Assembly: GCA_905331475.1 (NCBI GenBank)
Contig: CAJNYU010003264.1
Coordinates: forward strand, 47,442-111,441
Origin: Rotaria socialis
Taxonomy: Eukaryota > Rotifera > Eurotatoria > Philodinida > Philodinidae
Length of the DNA stretch: 64,000 nt
Reading direction: 5' to 3'
Shown in pieces: positions 53,079 through 63,726 of this stretch. Numbering within the stretch: the stretch's first letter is position 1; every line of letters starts with the position of its first letter. Below the pieces are notes generated by a model. It saw only the letters and a list, made by a program, of their open reading frames with translations. It was not told the DNA's origin and ran no database searches. Made by a program: the position numbers and the translations under genes.

Positions 53079-53735
53079 TTATTTTATCGTTTCAATGCCA
53101 TCTTCAGCCAGTTCTTCAATGAGCTGTTGTCTAGTATGGAGTTCGTACTTTTTAGTTAGTGTTCGACATTGATATTTAACTTGGTTTAAGGTTGGATATT
53201 CGCACATTTCGCACATGTTGCTACCTGTGTTGGATCTCAATGTTCGAATTTCATTTTGAATTTGACCAACAGAAGCCTTAGTATTATTATCTTGTGATTC
53301 AATCCATCTTTTCTCAATGTAGTCTTTTACTTTTTTCGTCAATGGATTATTGTGTTTGCGTTTTCTGAGAGCCCAAACAGCATATGAGAAGTAGCGACAA
53401 CTAGGTGATTGATTAAAACTAGTATGTTGAGTTAGCTGATCTTCAAAAAGTTTTGTTGTTTGACTTATTGTACTAGTTATCGTAGATCGAACGGTTTCTA
53501 TAAGATGCAGACGTACTATATCATTAGATGTTTGATGTTCTTCTTCAAAAATATTATGAATATTAGCAGCGATGTGCAAGCCTAGATCTTCGGTTGATTC
53601 AAAGGAGGATTGACACCCAGCTACTGGGCAAATCCCTAGGTTATGATACTGGCGATCGGTAGGACTAGTTAAAAAAGAGAACAGGACATTATGTATTAAA
53701 GATTTGTAAATTTTTTTTACATTTTCGATACACAA
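53079..53735 (-). CDS. C2H2-finger protein, probably transposon-borne, 5-prime end lost
   Basis: The frame ends in TAA at 53,079. A single C2H2-like finger (CPVAGCQSSFESTEDLGLHI, then AANIHN) precedes a long helical region with YFSYAVWALRKRKHNNPLT and two further cysteines (MCEMCEYPTLNQVKYQC). It ends in EELAEDGIETIK. The coding exon probably begins at the AG border near 53,667 (TTTTTTAACTAG), because the sequence upstream is not protein-like and is followed by the poly-G tract. Any first exon is missing. The function is not recognised. The position inside the island suggests a mobile-element gene. Confidence 0.4.
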   Translation of the reverse strand: MCIENVKKIYKSLIHNVLFSFLTSPTDRQYHNLGICPVAGCQSSFESTEDLGLHIAANIHNIFEEEHQTSNDIVRLHLIETVRSTITSTISQTTKLFEDQLTQHTSFNQSPSCRYFSYAVWALRKRKHNNPLTKKVKDYIEKRWIESQDNNTKASVGQIQNEIRTLRSNTGSNMCEMCEYPTLNQVKYQCRTLTKKYELHTRQQLIEELAEDGIETIK

Positions 53736-53739
53736 TCGG

Positions 53740-53936
53740 CCGGAGGGTGGGTGTGGGTTCGGGGCGTATCCAGGGGGTCTAGGGGGGGGGGGGGGGGGGG
53801 GGNAAGTGGATTAACAAATCTTAATGAAGTTATGATGACTAAACCAACAGTCCTACCCCCCCCCCCCCCCCCCCCCCCGACAATTTTTTTGATGGTGACG
53901 CCCATAGTGTGGGTGTGGTTGCACCCACACCCTCAA
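53740..53936. repeat. Poly-G and poly-C tracts flanking a short core, with assembly N
   Basis: A run of about 22 G ends at an N (53,803). A core of about 55 nt follows, then a run of about 24 C (about 53,856-53,879). TCTAGGGGG on the left and TCCTACCCC on the right are near inverted matches, so the whole forms a palindromic G/C-tailed unit. It adjoins the inverted terminus at 53,923-53,936. The true run lengths cannot be trusted. Confidence 0.7.
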
Positions 53937-53977
53937 ATATTTTGTTTTTTTCTTTTGTGCCTTTGTAGACAAAAATA

Positions 53978-56900
53978 ATGTTATCTTACATGAAACTTCG
54001 TCCGATTACAACATACGGTTATCAAGTATTGTTTCATACACGAGCATGGCGCCCACTTCATATGGTAGAATTCGGATTTCACTCGGAATCTTCCTCTATA
54101 AACCGTATAAGGTCTACTTCTACTAGAAATCTCAGCGATTATGAATATGTTCAACAAGATAAACTAAAAGAGGGAGTGCCTAAATATCAAAATAATGAAT
54201 ANTATTAGGTCTACTTCTACTATAAATCTCAGCTATTATGAATATGTTCAACAAGATAAACTAAAAGAGGGAGTGCCTAAATATCAAAATAATGAATATC
54301 AACTGGATGAAAGTGTTAGAAAATCCCAAGGAGAATATCAAAGCATAGCTGAAATGAAGTTACGTATTCTATTTCTGACAAATGCACACAATTCCATGTC
54401 ACAAGCTGCTTATTTGATGCTAAAAGGAATGGGTCATACTGTTATGATTGAATTAGCTTTGTCATCCGAACAAATGGAACAGGTTGCAACTGAATTAAAA
54501 CCAGATTTCATTATATGTCCATTTCTGACGAAAGTTGTACCTGAAAGTTTATATACAAAATTCAAAACATTGATTGTTCACCCGGGTATTGTTGGCGATC
54601 GTGGCATGCATAGCATAGATTGGGCCTTACTTGAACAAAAAGCAGAATGGGGTGTTACGGTAGTAGAAGCCGCGAAAGAAATGGATGCAGGGCCAATTTA
54701 CGGAACACAAAATTTTCCTTTAGATACTTTGCTTCCAGCTGAATTAACAAAATCAAAAATTTATCGTAACCATGCTGTACCTGCTGCACTAAAAGCTATT
54801 CATCAAGCCATAACAAATATTGTGAAACAAGTTCAACCAATCCCACTGGACTATTCAAATCCTGCTGTCAAGGGAACACTCAAACCAACAATGAAACATT
54901 CTGATTGTTCTATCAATTGGGAGTGTGACGATGCAAAAACTGTCGTTCGGAAAATATCTGCACGTGATTCAAATCCAGGTCTTAGATGATAAACTCTTTG
55001 GAGAACGAATGTATTTGTATGGTGCACATATTGAAAATTTGATAAAGACACCACCTGGTACTCAAGGGAAACAGTTACTGGGGCAACGTGATGGTGCTAT
55101 TTTAGTTTCATGTAACGGAGGCAAGGAACTCGTTTGGATAACACATATGAAACGTGCAACAAATAGTACTTTTAAATTACCGTCAACAATGTTACTGGAT
55201 CGTGATCGTTTGGCTACTCTACCGTACCTAACTATCGGCTTCACTACTGTACCTACTAATGCAACTTTTAATGAAGTTTATTATACACAAAAAGGCAACA
55301 TAATCTTTCTACACTTCTCTTTTTATAATGGTGCAATGTCAACAACACAGTGTCAACATCTTCTGCGGGCGTTAGATGAAGTTTCGGAAATTGGCAATGC
55401 AAAAATTATTGTATTGTGTGGTGGATCTACGTATTTTAGTAATGGTGTTCATCTGAACGTGATTGAAGCTGCCGAAGATAAGTACGACGAAAGTTGGGCC
55501 AATATTAATGCAATTGATGATGTTGTATTCAAGATCATGTCAATAAGAAATAAACTGATAATCTCAGCACTGCAAGGTAGTGCAGGAGCCGGAGGCATCA
55601 TGATGGCATTAGCAGCTGATTATGTATATGCGAATTCTCAAATAATTCTAAATCCACACTATCGTGGAATGGGTCTGTTTGGCAGTGAATATTGGACTTA
55701 TAATCTACCGCGCCGCGTTGGTTATAAGAAGGCATACGAAATAACAGAAGTTTGCCTACCCGTTACAGCTAAGCAAGCACACGAAATTGGTTTGATTGAC
55801 GGTATTTTAAGTGAAACAGCAAGTGGACTACTCGATAAAATTCAAGATATTTCAAACGCATTATTATCAAGTGATCAATTTAGCGATTTGATACAGAAGA
55901 AAACACAAGAAAGTGATTCATTATTCTACGAAAAATTGGCAGAATGTCGATCGGATGAACTAGCAAAAATGTCAGAAAATTTTCGAGATCCAGCCTATAA
56001 TGCAGCTCGTCATGCTTTTGTACATAAGATAACACCACTCGTAACACCATGGCACATGAAATGTCTCGGACGTGATAAAGCTATTCGTGTTGATGGTATT
56101 GAATTTTCCCAACGTTGTCAAACCAATATTTCGCTTGAAATCAAAGCATTACAAGCTCATGCCATGGAAGCGGGCATAAAATCTCGCCCACCAGGCCTAG
56201 CTTGCCTGCTTGTTGGTAATCGTCGAGATGCTGCTCTATATGTTCAAAAGAAAGTTATTCAAGCTGTAAGTATGGGCTTCTCTAGTCATGTAACAGAAAT
56301 AAAAGATCACGAATGGAAAACATTCAATAAACTACAAGATAGAATTATACAACAAATAAACCATTGGAATAATGATCCTGAGATCGATGGTATTCTGGTT
56401 CAGTTGCCATTACCTAAAGCACTAGATCATCGACGTATATTGGATACAATTAGGTTAGACAAAGACGTTGACGGTTTACATTCCTATCAACTAGCTGCTT
56501 TAACATCAGCGTCAAATTCAAAGTTTTCACGTCTCTCATACATTTGTTGTACTGTTCGTGGTATACTTGAGATACTACAGTTCTATGATGTCAAATTACC
56601 TGGTAAACTTGTTTGTATTGTTGGCGCATCAATAACGATCGGTGTGCCATTATCAATGGCTCTATCAACTCGTGGTAGTACCATCACAATGTGCACATTG
56701 CAAACAACTGATTTAAAGGCCAAAGTAGAAGCGGCTGATATTGTGGTCGGCTGTGCTGGCGCTGCAAATCTAGTGAAGGCAAATTGGATTAAGTCAGGTG
56801 CTATTGTAATTGATGCAGGAATTACAGTAACAGGGAATGTTCATAAAGGTAAAATGAAAGTTCAAGGTGATGTTGAACAAACTGATTTGCTTTGGAAGCG

Positions 56901-57024
56901 TGCAAGTCTTATCACACCGGTTCCTGGTGGAGTTGGGCCCATTACCGTAGCTATGCTGTTACAGAATACATTTGATGCTTACAAATTTCATTTAACACAA
57001 GAAATTTCAAAAGCTAAAAAATAA
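53978..57024 (+). CDS. HypX-FolD fusion: formyl-THF transferase, crotonase-like CO-forming domain and methylene-THF dehydrogenase/cyclohydrolase
   Basis: Bacterial HypX takes the formyl group of 10-formyl-THF to CoA (N-terminal domain), then releases CO (C-terminal crotonase domain) for [NiFe]-hydrogenase. FolD makes 10-formyl-THF from methylene-THF. Here both lie on one intronless gene of about 985 codons. Domain 1 (about 54,355-54,960) has IVHPGIVGDRGMHSIDWALL and EMDAGPIY. Domain 2 (about 55,270-56,040) has FSNGVHLNVIEAAED, LQGSAGAGGIMMALAADYVY, LNPHYRGMGLFGSEYWTY and LPRRVG, all HypX-typical. The FolD part (56,065-57,024) has YVQKK, DGILVQLPLP, KDVDGLHSYQ and TPVPGGVGPITVAMLLQNT. The Arg-rich, acid-poor N-terminus (MKLRPITTYGYQVLFHTRAW) resembles a mitochondrial presequence. 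Two lesions: a 97-nt duplicated flank at the N (54,202), and a 2-nt shift after ARDSNPG (about 54,981), where VLDDKLFGERMYLYGAH resumes in another frame. Both may be assembly errors. Confidence 0.85.
54110..54298. repeat. Duplicated flank across an N inside the HypX-FolD gene
   Basis: The 92 nt at 54,110-54,201 recur at 54,207-54,298 with two substitutions (AGAAAT/ATAAAT and GCGATT/GCTATT). The copies are offset by 97 nt and separated by the N at 54,202. Removing 97 nt changes frame by one and exactly joins the open frame from 53,978 to the one continuing at 54,299. This is the pattern of two allelic contig ends placed end to end. Confidence 0.9.
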
Positions 57025-57743
57025 TCAATATACGCTACTATATTCTGAACATTTTTCAGCACGTGATAGAAGTTTAAAAGAGTTCTATGTTGATATTATA
57101 TACATGATGTAGAAATCTATTTTTAAACTTCAATAAAACACATGTGACACAGAAAGATACATGTAAAGAGTTTGAGGAAATAAATTCAACGTGCAACTCA
57201 TTCATTTTTCGCAGATCAATTGATACATGATGAATTCAATATATTGATTAGTGCAATACTTCATTCTAAAAATGAATAGACTTACTTGTTTACTCCTATA
57301 AATATACACTTTAAAGTAAGTGCAGTAATCAGCTAATTAAAACGAACAGAACACAGTGAGATTTACGATGACCTCACTCCATCTGCAATGTCGCCACTAG
57401 TGATATTATCAAGATTATCGTACCATACGTTATCAAATTTGAGAATGAAACCAAAATTTTGCATACTCCTTACACATTGATTTGCAAAGCTCACTGAGAA
57501 TTTTTAATTCATATTATTTTTTTAATAAAAATAATTATTTCATTTGAGATTCTATCCGACCAATGAATGATCGCCTACTTGAAAACCATTTTTTTTTACA
57601 AATGATGACCATTCCACAGAAAAAATAGCCTAATTGAGTACTAGTTTACCTTAGATAAAGTACTCTCTGCACAAATGTTAACTCATGTATGTTTATAATT
57701 GTCAAAATAATTCATTTTTTTCTTTTGCAGATTTATTCAAAAA
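57025..57743. other. Intergenic between HypX-FolD and TDRD3
   Basis: The 3-prime side holds AATAAA-like words soon after the HypX-FolD stop (for example near 57,130 and 57,178). Just before TDRD3 the TTTTGCAG at about 57,723-57,730 is an acceptor-like site, shared with the truncated copy at 44,975-44,982, so the TDRD3 message has a 5-prime intron or is trans-spliced. No gene seen. Confidence 0.5.
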
Positions 57744-59956
57744 ATGAATGTGAAAGATCAATTAAATAAATTGGGATGGTCAGTAAAAATGGAATTTTTC
57801 GAAGGAAATCAACAATCATTTGAATTTATGAAAAAACAATTACTTGATGTAAGGCTAATTACTTTGCTGGTTATCTTTTAATTTTCGTAAATTTATAGAG
57901 TGATATACGGCACACCGGAGAAAAATGTTTACCCGAAATAACAAAACTTGATCAAGTATGAACGAAAGAATCAGTTGAGTTCTCTAAAGTTGAATTTATT
58001 TAGACAACAAAACCGTATATCATCCAATTGCATAAAACTCGTAATGTGACAGCACCAAAAGACAACGAAGGATCATCAAATCGACCACATCTCTATCGAT
58101 TGACAATAACAGATGGACACGCTTTTCAAAATGCAATTGTTTTACCATCATTACGAAATTTTAAGTAAATAATTAAATATAATTTTTTCTTTAAAAAGAA
58201 ATTTTTTTTCAACTTTTAGCTTCGACACACCACCAGGTGTTAAAATTTTATTAAAACAAAAGACCAAAGTTTTAAATGGGTTTTATATATTAAATGATCA
58301 AACCTGTGAAGTACTTGGTGGTACGGTAAATGAACTTGTTCATAAATGGAAACTTAATAAAGTTCGTATTGTAATAAGATATTAATTAGAAAAATTAATT
58401 CTTGAATTTAGCTAATGGGTAAACATGTTCGAACATTAATTGGAGAAGGTGCACCCCCGCCATGGGTACCATTTGGTACTAGAAATGCATCAACAACTAA
58501 AGGTAGTGGTATACATCTTTTTTTGTTTCTGTTATTTTTACTCATCATTATTGTGTATAGTTGACACGTCTAAACGTTCGATGGATGTAGCTAAAGTGCA
58601 ACAAAATACTGAAGAAGATCCAGAATTTGTTCGTCAACGTCGTGCTGCTATTGATAATCTTCTTACTGGTCAAAAATCAAAAACACAAACACTTGCTCAA
58701 CAAAATGTTATGAACGGTAGAAATGTAAAAAAATGTTTTGAACAAACAAGTCAAAGAGTAGTCACTGAAAGACCAAAAACAGCATCTGCAGCTCTTTCTT
58801 CATCAACAGCTTCTAATAAACCATCGAATATGGCAGCATCGGTTGAAGCAATTAAAGCTAATAGTCGATGTAAATAAATGATTTTGAATTGAATTGAACT
58901 TTTTATTATCGTTCTTATTTTAGTACCAGAATGGGCGAAAAATCAAATAGCAGATGAACCTACAGCTGAAGATAAACGACGAGGGCAATCAGATCGTAAA
59001 CCACCTTCTAAACCTGGCTTTGACGATGATGATAGTCGACCAAGACGTGGCGGAGGTTTTGGACGTAATCGACGTGGTGGTCGAGGACGTGATGATGATG
59101 ATGGTGGTGAAGAAACACGTCCAAGTAAAGATGTAACTTTATTCGATTTTTTTGGAGCGAAACCAGCTTGTAAGATTTTGTATTTGATTCTTAAGTAAAA
59201 ACTAAACATACATTCTTCTATAGCTTTAACACAAAAAGCCCAGTCAAAACCTCAAAAGATCGATCCAAAACCAAAGTATATTCCCGCTCCTACTGTCGCT
59301 GCTGCTGCTGCTATTGTTGCTTCTAATCAATCGCAAGTATCAAGTGCTGTTAATGTAAATTCTATCTTCTTTAAATTAAAAGAGAAAAAAATGGTTGATT
59401 ATTTTAGAAACAAATCTTCGAATTTGAAGTCGGCGATCAAGTATTAGCTCGATACTATGAAGATAATGAAGTAAGAATAACTATACTATTATTATTATTA
59501 AAACATCAATATCTATTTTATTTTAGTATTATCCTGCTATTGTAATGAGCATTATGTACGAAACTCAAAAATGTTCAATTATGTATGAAGGTTTTAATGA
59601 GCCGGAAAACTTGAATTTCGATGATATTGAACCATACGAAGTATGTCTCATTGGTTTTGTTGAATTTTGTTTTTCATTAAATGGAATTTTTCTTTTAGGA
59701 AGGATATTACGACGAACAAGGCGAATATGCACAAGAACAACAACCACCACCGCCGTCGACGTCATCACAACGAAATAATCTGACTCCTCAATATCAACAA
59801 GCATCTCAATATGGTCAATCAGGTTATGGTTATTACAATCAACAACGTGATAATCAAAATCGAAATCGTCCCAATTCAAGTCGAGGTTATCCACAACAAC
59901 AACAACAACAACAACAGCACTATCCTAATCAATACAATAATAATAACTATTATTAA
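57744..59956 (+). CDS. TDRD3: Tudor domain-containing protein 3
   Basis: TDRD3 reads arginine-methylated histones and RNA-binding proteins and partners TOP3B. About ten exons from the ATG at 57,744. The N-terminal RMI1-like OB-fold spans exons 1-5 (GWSVKMEFFEGNQQSFEFMK, KPYIIQLHKTRNVTAP, LTITDGHAFQNAIVLPSLR, PPGVKILLKQKTKVLNGFYI). A linker includes DPEFVRQRRAAIDNLLTGQ. An Arg-Gly box follows (RPRRGGGFGRNRRGGRGR, about 59,038-59,090). The Tudor domain (about 59,410-59,640) has FEVGDQVLARYYEDNEYYPA and SIMYEGFNEPENLNFDDIEP, with aromatic-cage Tyr residues. The tail is Gln/Tyr-rich, with (CAA)n at about 59,899-59,920. No UBA domain was seen, unlike vertebrate TDRD3. Stop TAA 59,954-59,956. A truncated copy lies at 44,983-45,346. 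Confidence 0.88.
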
Positions 59957-60231
59957 CTATTATTCTATTGACACTATTTTTTAATCTGTTATTTCATTGA
60001 TCGTTTGTTTTTATTAAAAGTTAAGTCAAAGATATTATGGAATATTAGAGTACAAAATTTATTTTATTCGATATTCAATCGAAATTCAACTTAGATGGAT
60101 GATCGAAAAGGTTTCAAACCGTACCATAGGTCTATGTTGGGCTCGTGTATATTTACAGTTGACGATGGATGCATGTACTTGATATTTTTTCTTTTGAAAT
60201 ATTAGATAATCACGAAAAAAAGGCCAAGAAA

Positions 60232-62338
60232 TTATGCTCCGGTCATATTCAATCGAAAGTAGGATGGCGGTATTGGAATAGTTTTCATCAATGGTGCCAC
60301 AATTAATGCGCCTGTTGTTACTGATGTTGTTAATAGAAGATATGCATAAAACAGGCAACGATCAATAACTAAGGCAATATTTTGCCAGTCGCGTATAATA
60401 GAATCATCCTCACGTGTTTCACCGGCACGAATAATAAGGCGATTGAGTTCATAAAGAAGTCGTTTACATTCTTGTAACGATTGTGGTTTCGATTGTAAAT
60501 TCGATATAGATGGCATGGAATGTACATTTTTTACATTAGAATCGGAAGTCATTGTTGTTGAATGCAGCGTATGTGATGGTGATGGTTGAGAATTGGTTGA
60601 CAAATCGTTGTCATTAAGAAAAACAGCGTTATAAATCGTTGTCGAATTTCGCGATGATGGTGTACAGGGAGTATTTCGTTTATTCTTTCTTGGTGTTATA
60701 CGATGTAATGTTACACGTAAAAACGGTGCTACACGAAAGAAAAGTATATGACGTAATCGACGTGGTACGGGTTTCAAAGCGGAACCATATAGATGAACAT
60801 TAAGTAAAACAACAGCCAATAGAACTGATACACTTGTTAAACTCATGACGAATGTAAAGTAAATGCCTTCAAAACAAGAAAATTAAAATATAGGAAAATC
60901 AAAAAATATCCTGGAATGAATTTACCAATTAAAGGAATGAATTCACTTGTAGCTGGCATTGATTCAGCAATGACTAACATAAAAACGGAAAACGAAAGAA
61001 GAACAGTTAAACCCAATGAAACTTTTTCACCGGATTCGGCTGGTAAATAAAAGGTTAAACATGTTAATCCCGATAACATAACACATGGAATTATAACATT
61101 ATATACATAGTATAGAGTACGACGACGTATATGTAAATAAAATTTTAGATCATGATATGCTTCCTCACAACATGGATAGGTTAATGTTGAAAGAACCGAC
61201 CAAGATGATAATAATTTCCATTCACCTTTTTTTTATTAGAGAACAATAACTATGTGATAGAAATTGCAAATCAAAAAATAAACTATACCATTATCAACAT
61301 AATTATTCGTATCAACATTTCCTGATCGATTTGTTAATATGACTTGAGTAGAATCGTATGTCCAAGAGCCAAATTTTAAGAAACATAGTTGATCATCAAA
61401 CGGAAACCTAATTTTAAGAGATAAGTGTGCTGCTTTTTTAGGTTTTTCTGAATGAAAATTTACCAAGTGATATCTATTTTACAAGTCGATCGAAATTTAA
61501 CAATAGGTGGCCAAAAGACAGTACCATTATAATCAATCATTGCTAATGATTGCATATATCCTTGTGTATAATCATCTGCTGAATTGTATAATACAATATC
61601 AGGTAACCATAGTAGACGGCAAGGTATACGTATTCTTTTTAAACCACCGAATTCTGCTGGACTCCATCTTAAATATGCATCGTTCCATTCCTGTTTAGTA
61701 GTGGGAGAAAAAGATGCATTCTCTTTCTTATTACAACCTTGGTTTCGCTTGTAATGTCAACAGGTTTTTCTTTCATCATGAAGTATGCTCATTTTAATTG
61801 GACATGTAACTTATTACAGACTTTCTCTGGGAGAAAATATGAGGGGGAGTAGTGGTTAGTGTAACTGATCGAATAGAAAAATAATCGTGAAATTTCTAAG
61901 AAAATTCATAATAATTCTACCTGATCGAGCCAAATATTGGTTGTCATTATTTGATTTCGTTCATCCTACGTATGAATAATAATACAAGAATAAGCAATTG
62001 TTCTCTTAGCTGTTCCTATGACTTACAATATCTAAAATTTGTGTCAGCGTTATACCAAGTTTAACAACAACAGCTTGAGATGATTTCTTCAATGGTCTTA
62101 CCGCTTTTTCATAGCCTGTCATTATTTTATAAAAAAGACGTTGTTCATCGGACGTCTCAGGAGTAATATTTGCTAGACCTTCGTGCAAGAACGAAGACGA
62201 CGATGATGGAGTTGAATCTGCTGTAGCAAGTGAATAACATTTTTGATATTGTGCAAATAAGAATATGAAACTAGTGAGTAATAGATACGGAATAGATAGA
62301 TAATAATCTCTATTATACAGCATGTTTATTGAATACAA
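60232..62338 (-). CDS. Nicotinic acetylcholine receptor alpha-type subunit (Cys-loop channel)
   Basis: A pentameric ligand-gated cation channel subunit. Exons at about 62,338-62,027, 61,964-61,921, 61,690-61,465, 61,415-61,290, 61,229-60,926 and 60,868-60,232. A signal peptide ([17 protein letters not shown]) starts it; ATGs at 62,338 and 62,323 are both possible. The ligand domain has [15 protein letters not shown] and [11 protein letters not shown]. The Cys-loop C-x13-C runs from CKIDIT into FPFDDQLC across an exon join. [20 protein letters not shown] holds the vicinal Cys pair of alpha subunits. The M1-M3 region includes [20 protein letters not shown], and the GEK entry before M2 is the cation-selective type. 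A Ser/Thr-rich M3-M4 loop is followed by [20 protein letters not shown] (M4). The protein ends at about 60,232. It looks intact. Receptor subtype not assigned. Confidence 0.9.
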
Positions 62339-63725
62339 TAAATGGAATAGCTGATAGAAATAATATTGAACGAAAAGTCACATCGGTAAGATCACGCTAA
62401 CACATATAAACTCGATCGATTTTTCATCGAGATGAAAGCAATAAAAATGTCCACGTTAATGTGACATTTGGGTATTGACAAAATGACTACTATCTAAAAA
62501 CTGGATATCCGCTATTTGCTATATTTCAATACGAACTTGGCTGAAAAAGAAAAATGTAAATTTGCCATGTGAATCAATTTGAGATTTTATTGACCGATAA
62601 AATCTCCTTAGGGAGGAAAACGAGTTGGAGATTGCTTATACTTAATGCAATAACGGAAGTACTTTTATTATTCGTTTATCTAAGAAAAACCATAAGTAAA
62701 CAAAAGAATTGTTCTAGCACGTCGTTATAAAACTATTGATCGTTGATAAATAAAACTTCTTTTTTTTCTAGTCTTTTATTCCATTCAAATGAGATTGTGT
62801 CTTTACAGTTGAATAGTGAAATATAAAACTAACAACATACCATCGATAATAACGAATTCTATCAATCAAAACAAAAATAAAGAAAGTCTAGGACTTGATT
62901 AGTTTCTCTCCAGTTCGATAGGACAGTAGATTCTGTAGAATCACAAACAACTTCCTTATAATAATCAATATTCGAGAAGAAAAAACCCCCTAGGACAAAA
63001 TTTTTACTAGTTAGCTACTCGATCTGATTCTATTCTCTTGCATCATGCTTGATCAATTGTCTGCGATAGCACATAAAGATAAGACACGTTAGCCCAGCAA
63101 TTCATTTTTTTAGTTTACAACTTTTTCATAGATATCCACGTATTGCATTCTAAAAAGAAAGATGTCTGGTTGATTAAGATAATTAATATAGGCTGGATTT
63201 TTACGTTTACATCATATGAGCAAAAGAATATATTATGGTACAGCTGAGATGAGAATTTAGTTGAGATTGGAATAATAGATTTAATTAAAGATAGAGAAAA
63301 TAGACACAAAAGAAAGCGAAGGCAAGAAAAGACAAGAAAAAAAAATTTTTGAAAATCAAAATGCAAATAAAGTTATATGAACGATATGGAAACTTTGTCT
63401 ATGAGTTAAATTTAGCGAAGTATTTTCTAATTGATCATAATTTTGATTTCTTTTTCAAATAAGTGACCAAAACAAAAAAAATTTTATTTCTTATTTTTCA
63501 TTTATCTCAATGCTCTCTGTGACGGCAGCATTGCCTTTGTATCTTATTTTGATGCTTGTTGTATATGTATACACATCTAAATATGTGCTTGTTTTACTAA
63601 TTTAATTTTCTTGTTTTTTCGCGCGCTCATTCAGAGTAGTGTGAGTTACTTAAATAAAATGAACACTTCTTGATCCTTTAAAAATAAACTCAACCTATAT
63701 TCAATCTTTACTTTTACAAACAATC
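62339..63725. other. Upstream of the receptor gene, no gene seen
   Basis: AT-rich flank with no exon chain on either strand. The frame at 63,115-63,366 (-) is Phe/Leu/Ser-rich low-complexity sequence without partners. Confidence 0.5.
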
Positions 63726-63726
63726 N

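Larger units (their letters stand above)
45347..53936. mobile_element. Transposon island bounded by inverted TTGAGGGTGTGGGT ends
   Basis: TTGAGGGTGTGGGT at 45,347-45,360 is repeated exactly in reverse at 53,923-53,936, with a near copy in reverse (ending CACACCCTCA) at about 52,545-52,564. The left copy cuts TDRD3 off mid-exon. Inside lie a broken MULE gene, a hAT element nested in it, a C2H2 open frame and GC-rich homopolymers. No matching target duplication flanks the outer pair, so this may be more than one element rather than a single unit. Confidence 0.55.

Noticed and set aside
53717..53978. Frames with long poly-Pro/poly-Gly on both strands.
   Set aside because: They are translations of the poly-G and poly-C tracts across an N.
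54195..54989. A stand-alone formyltransferase gene.
   Set aside because: It is the first domain of the HypX-FolD gene. The separate start and stop come from the duplicated flank at the N and the 2-nt shift at about 54,981.
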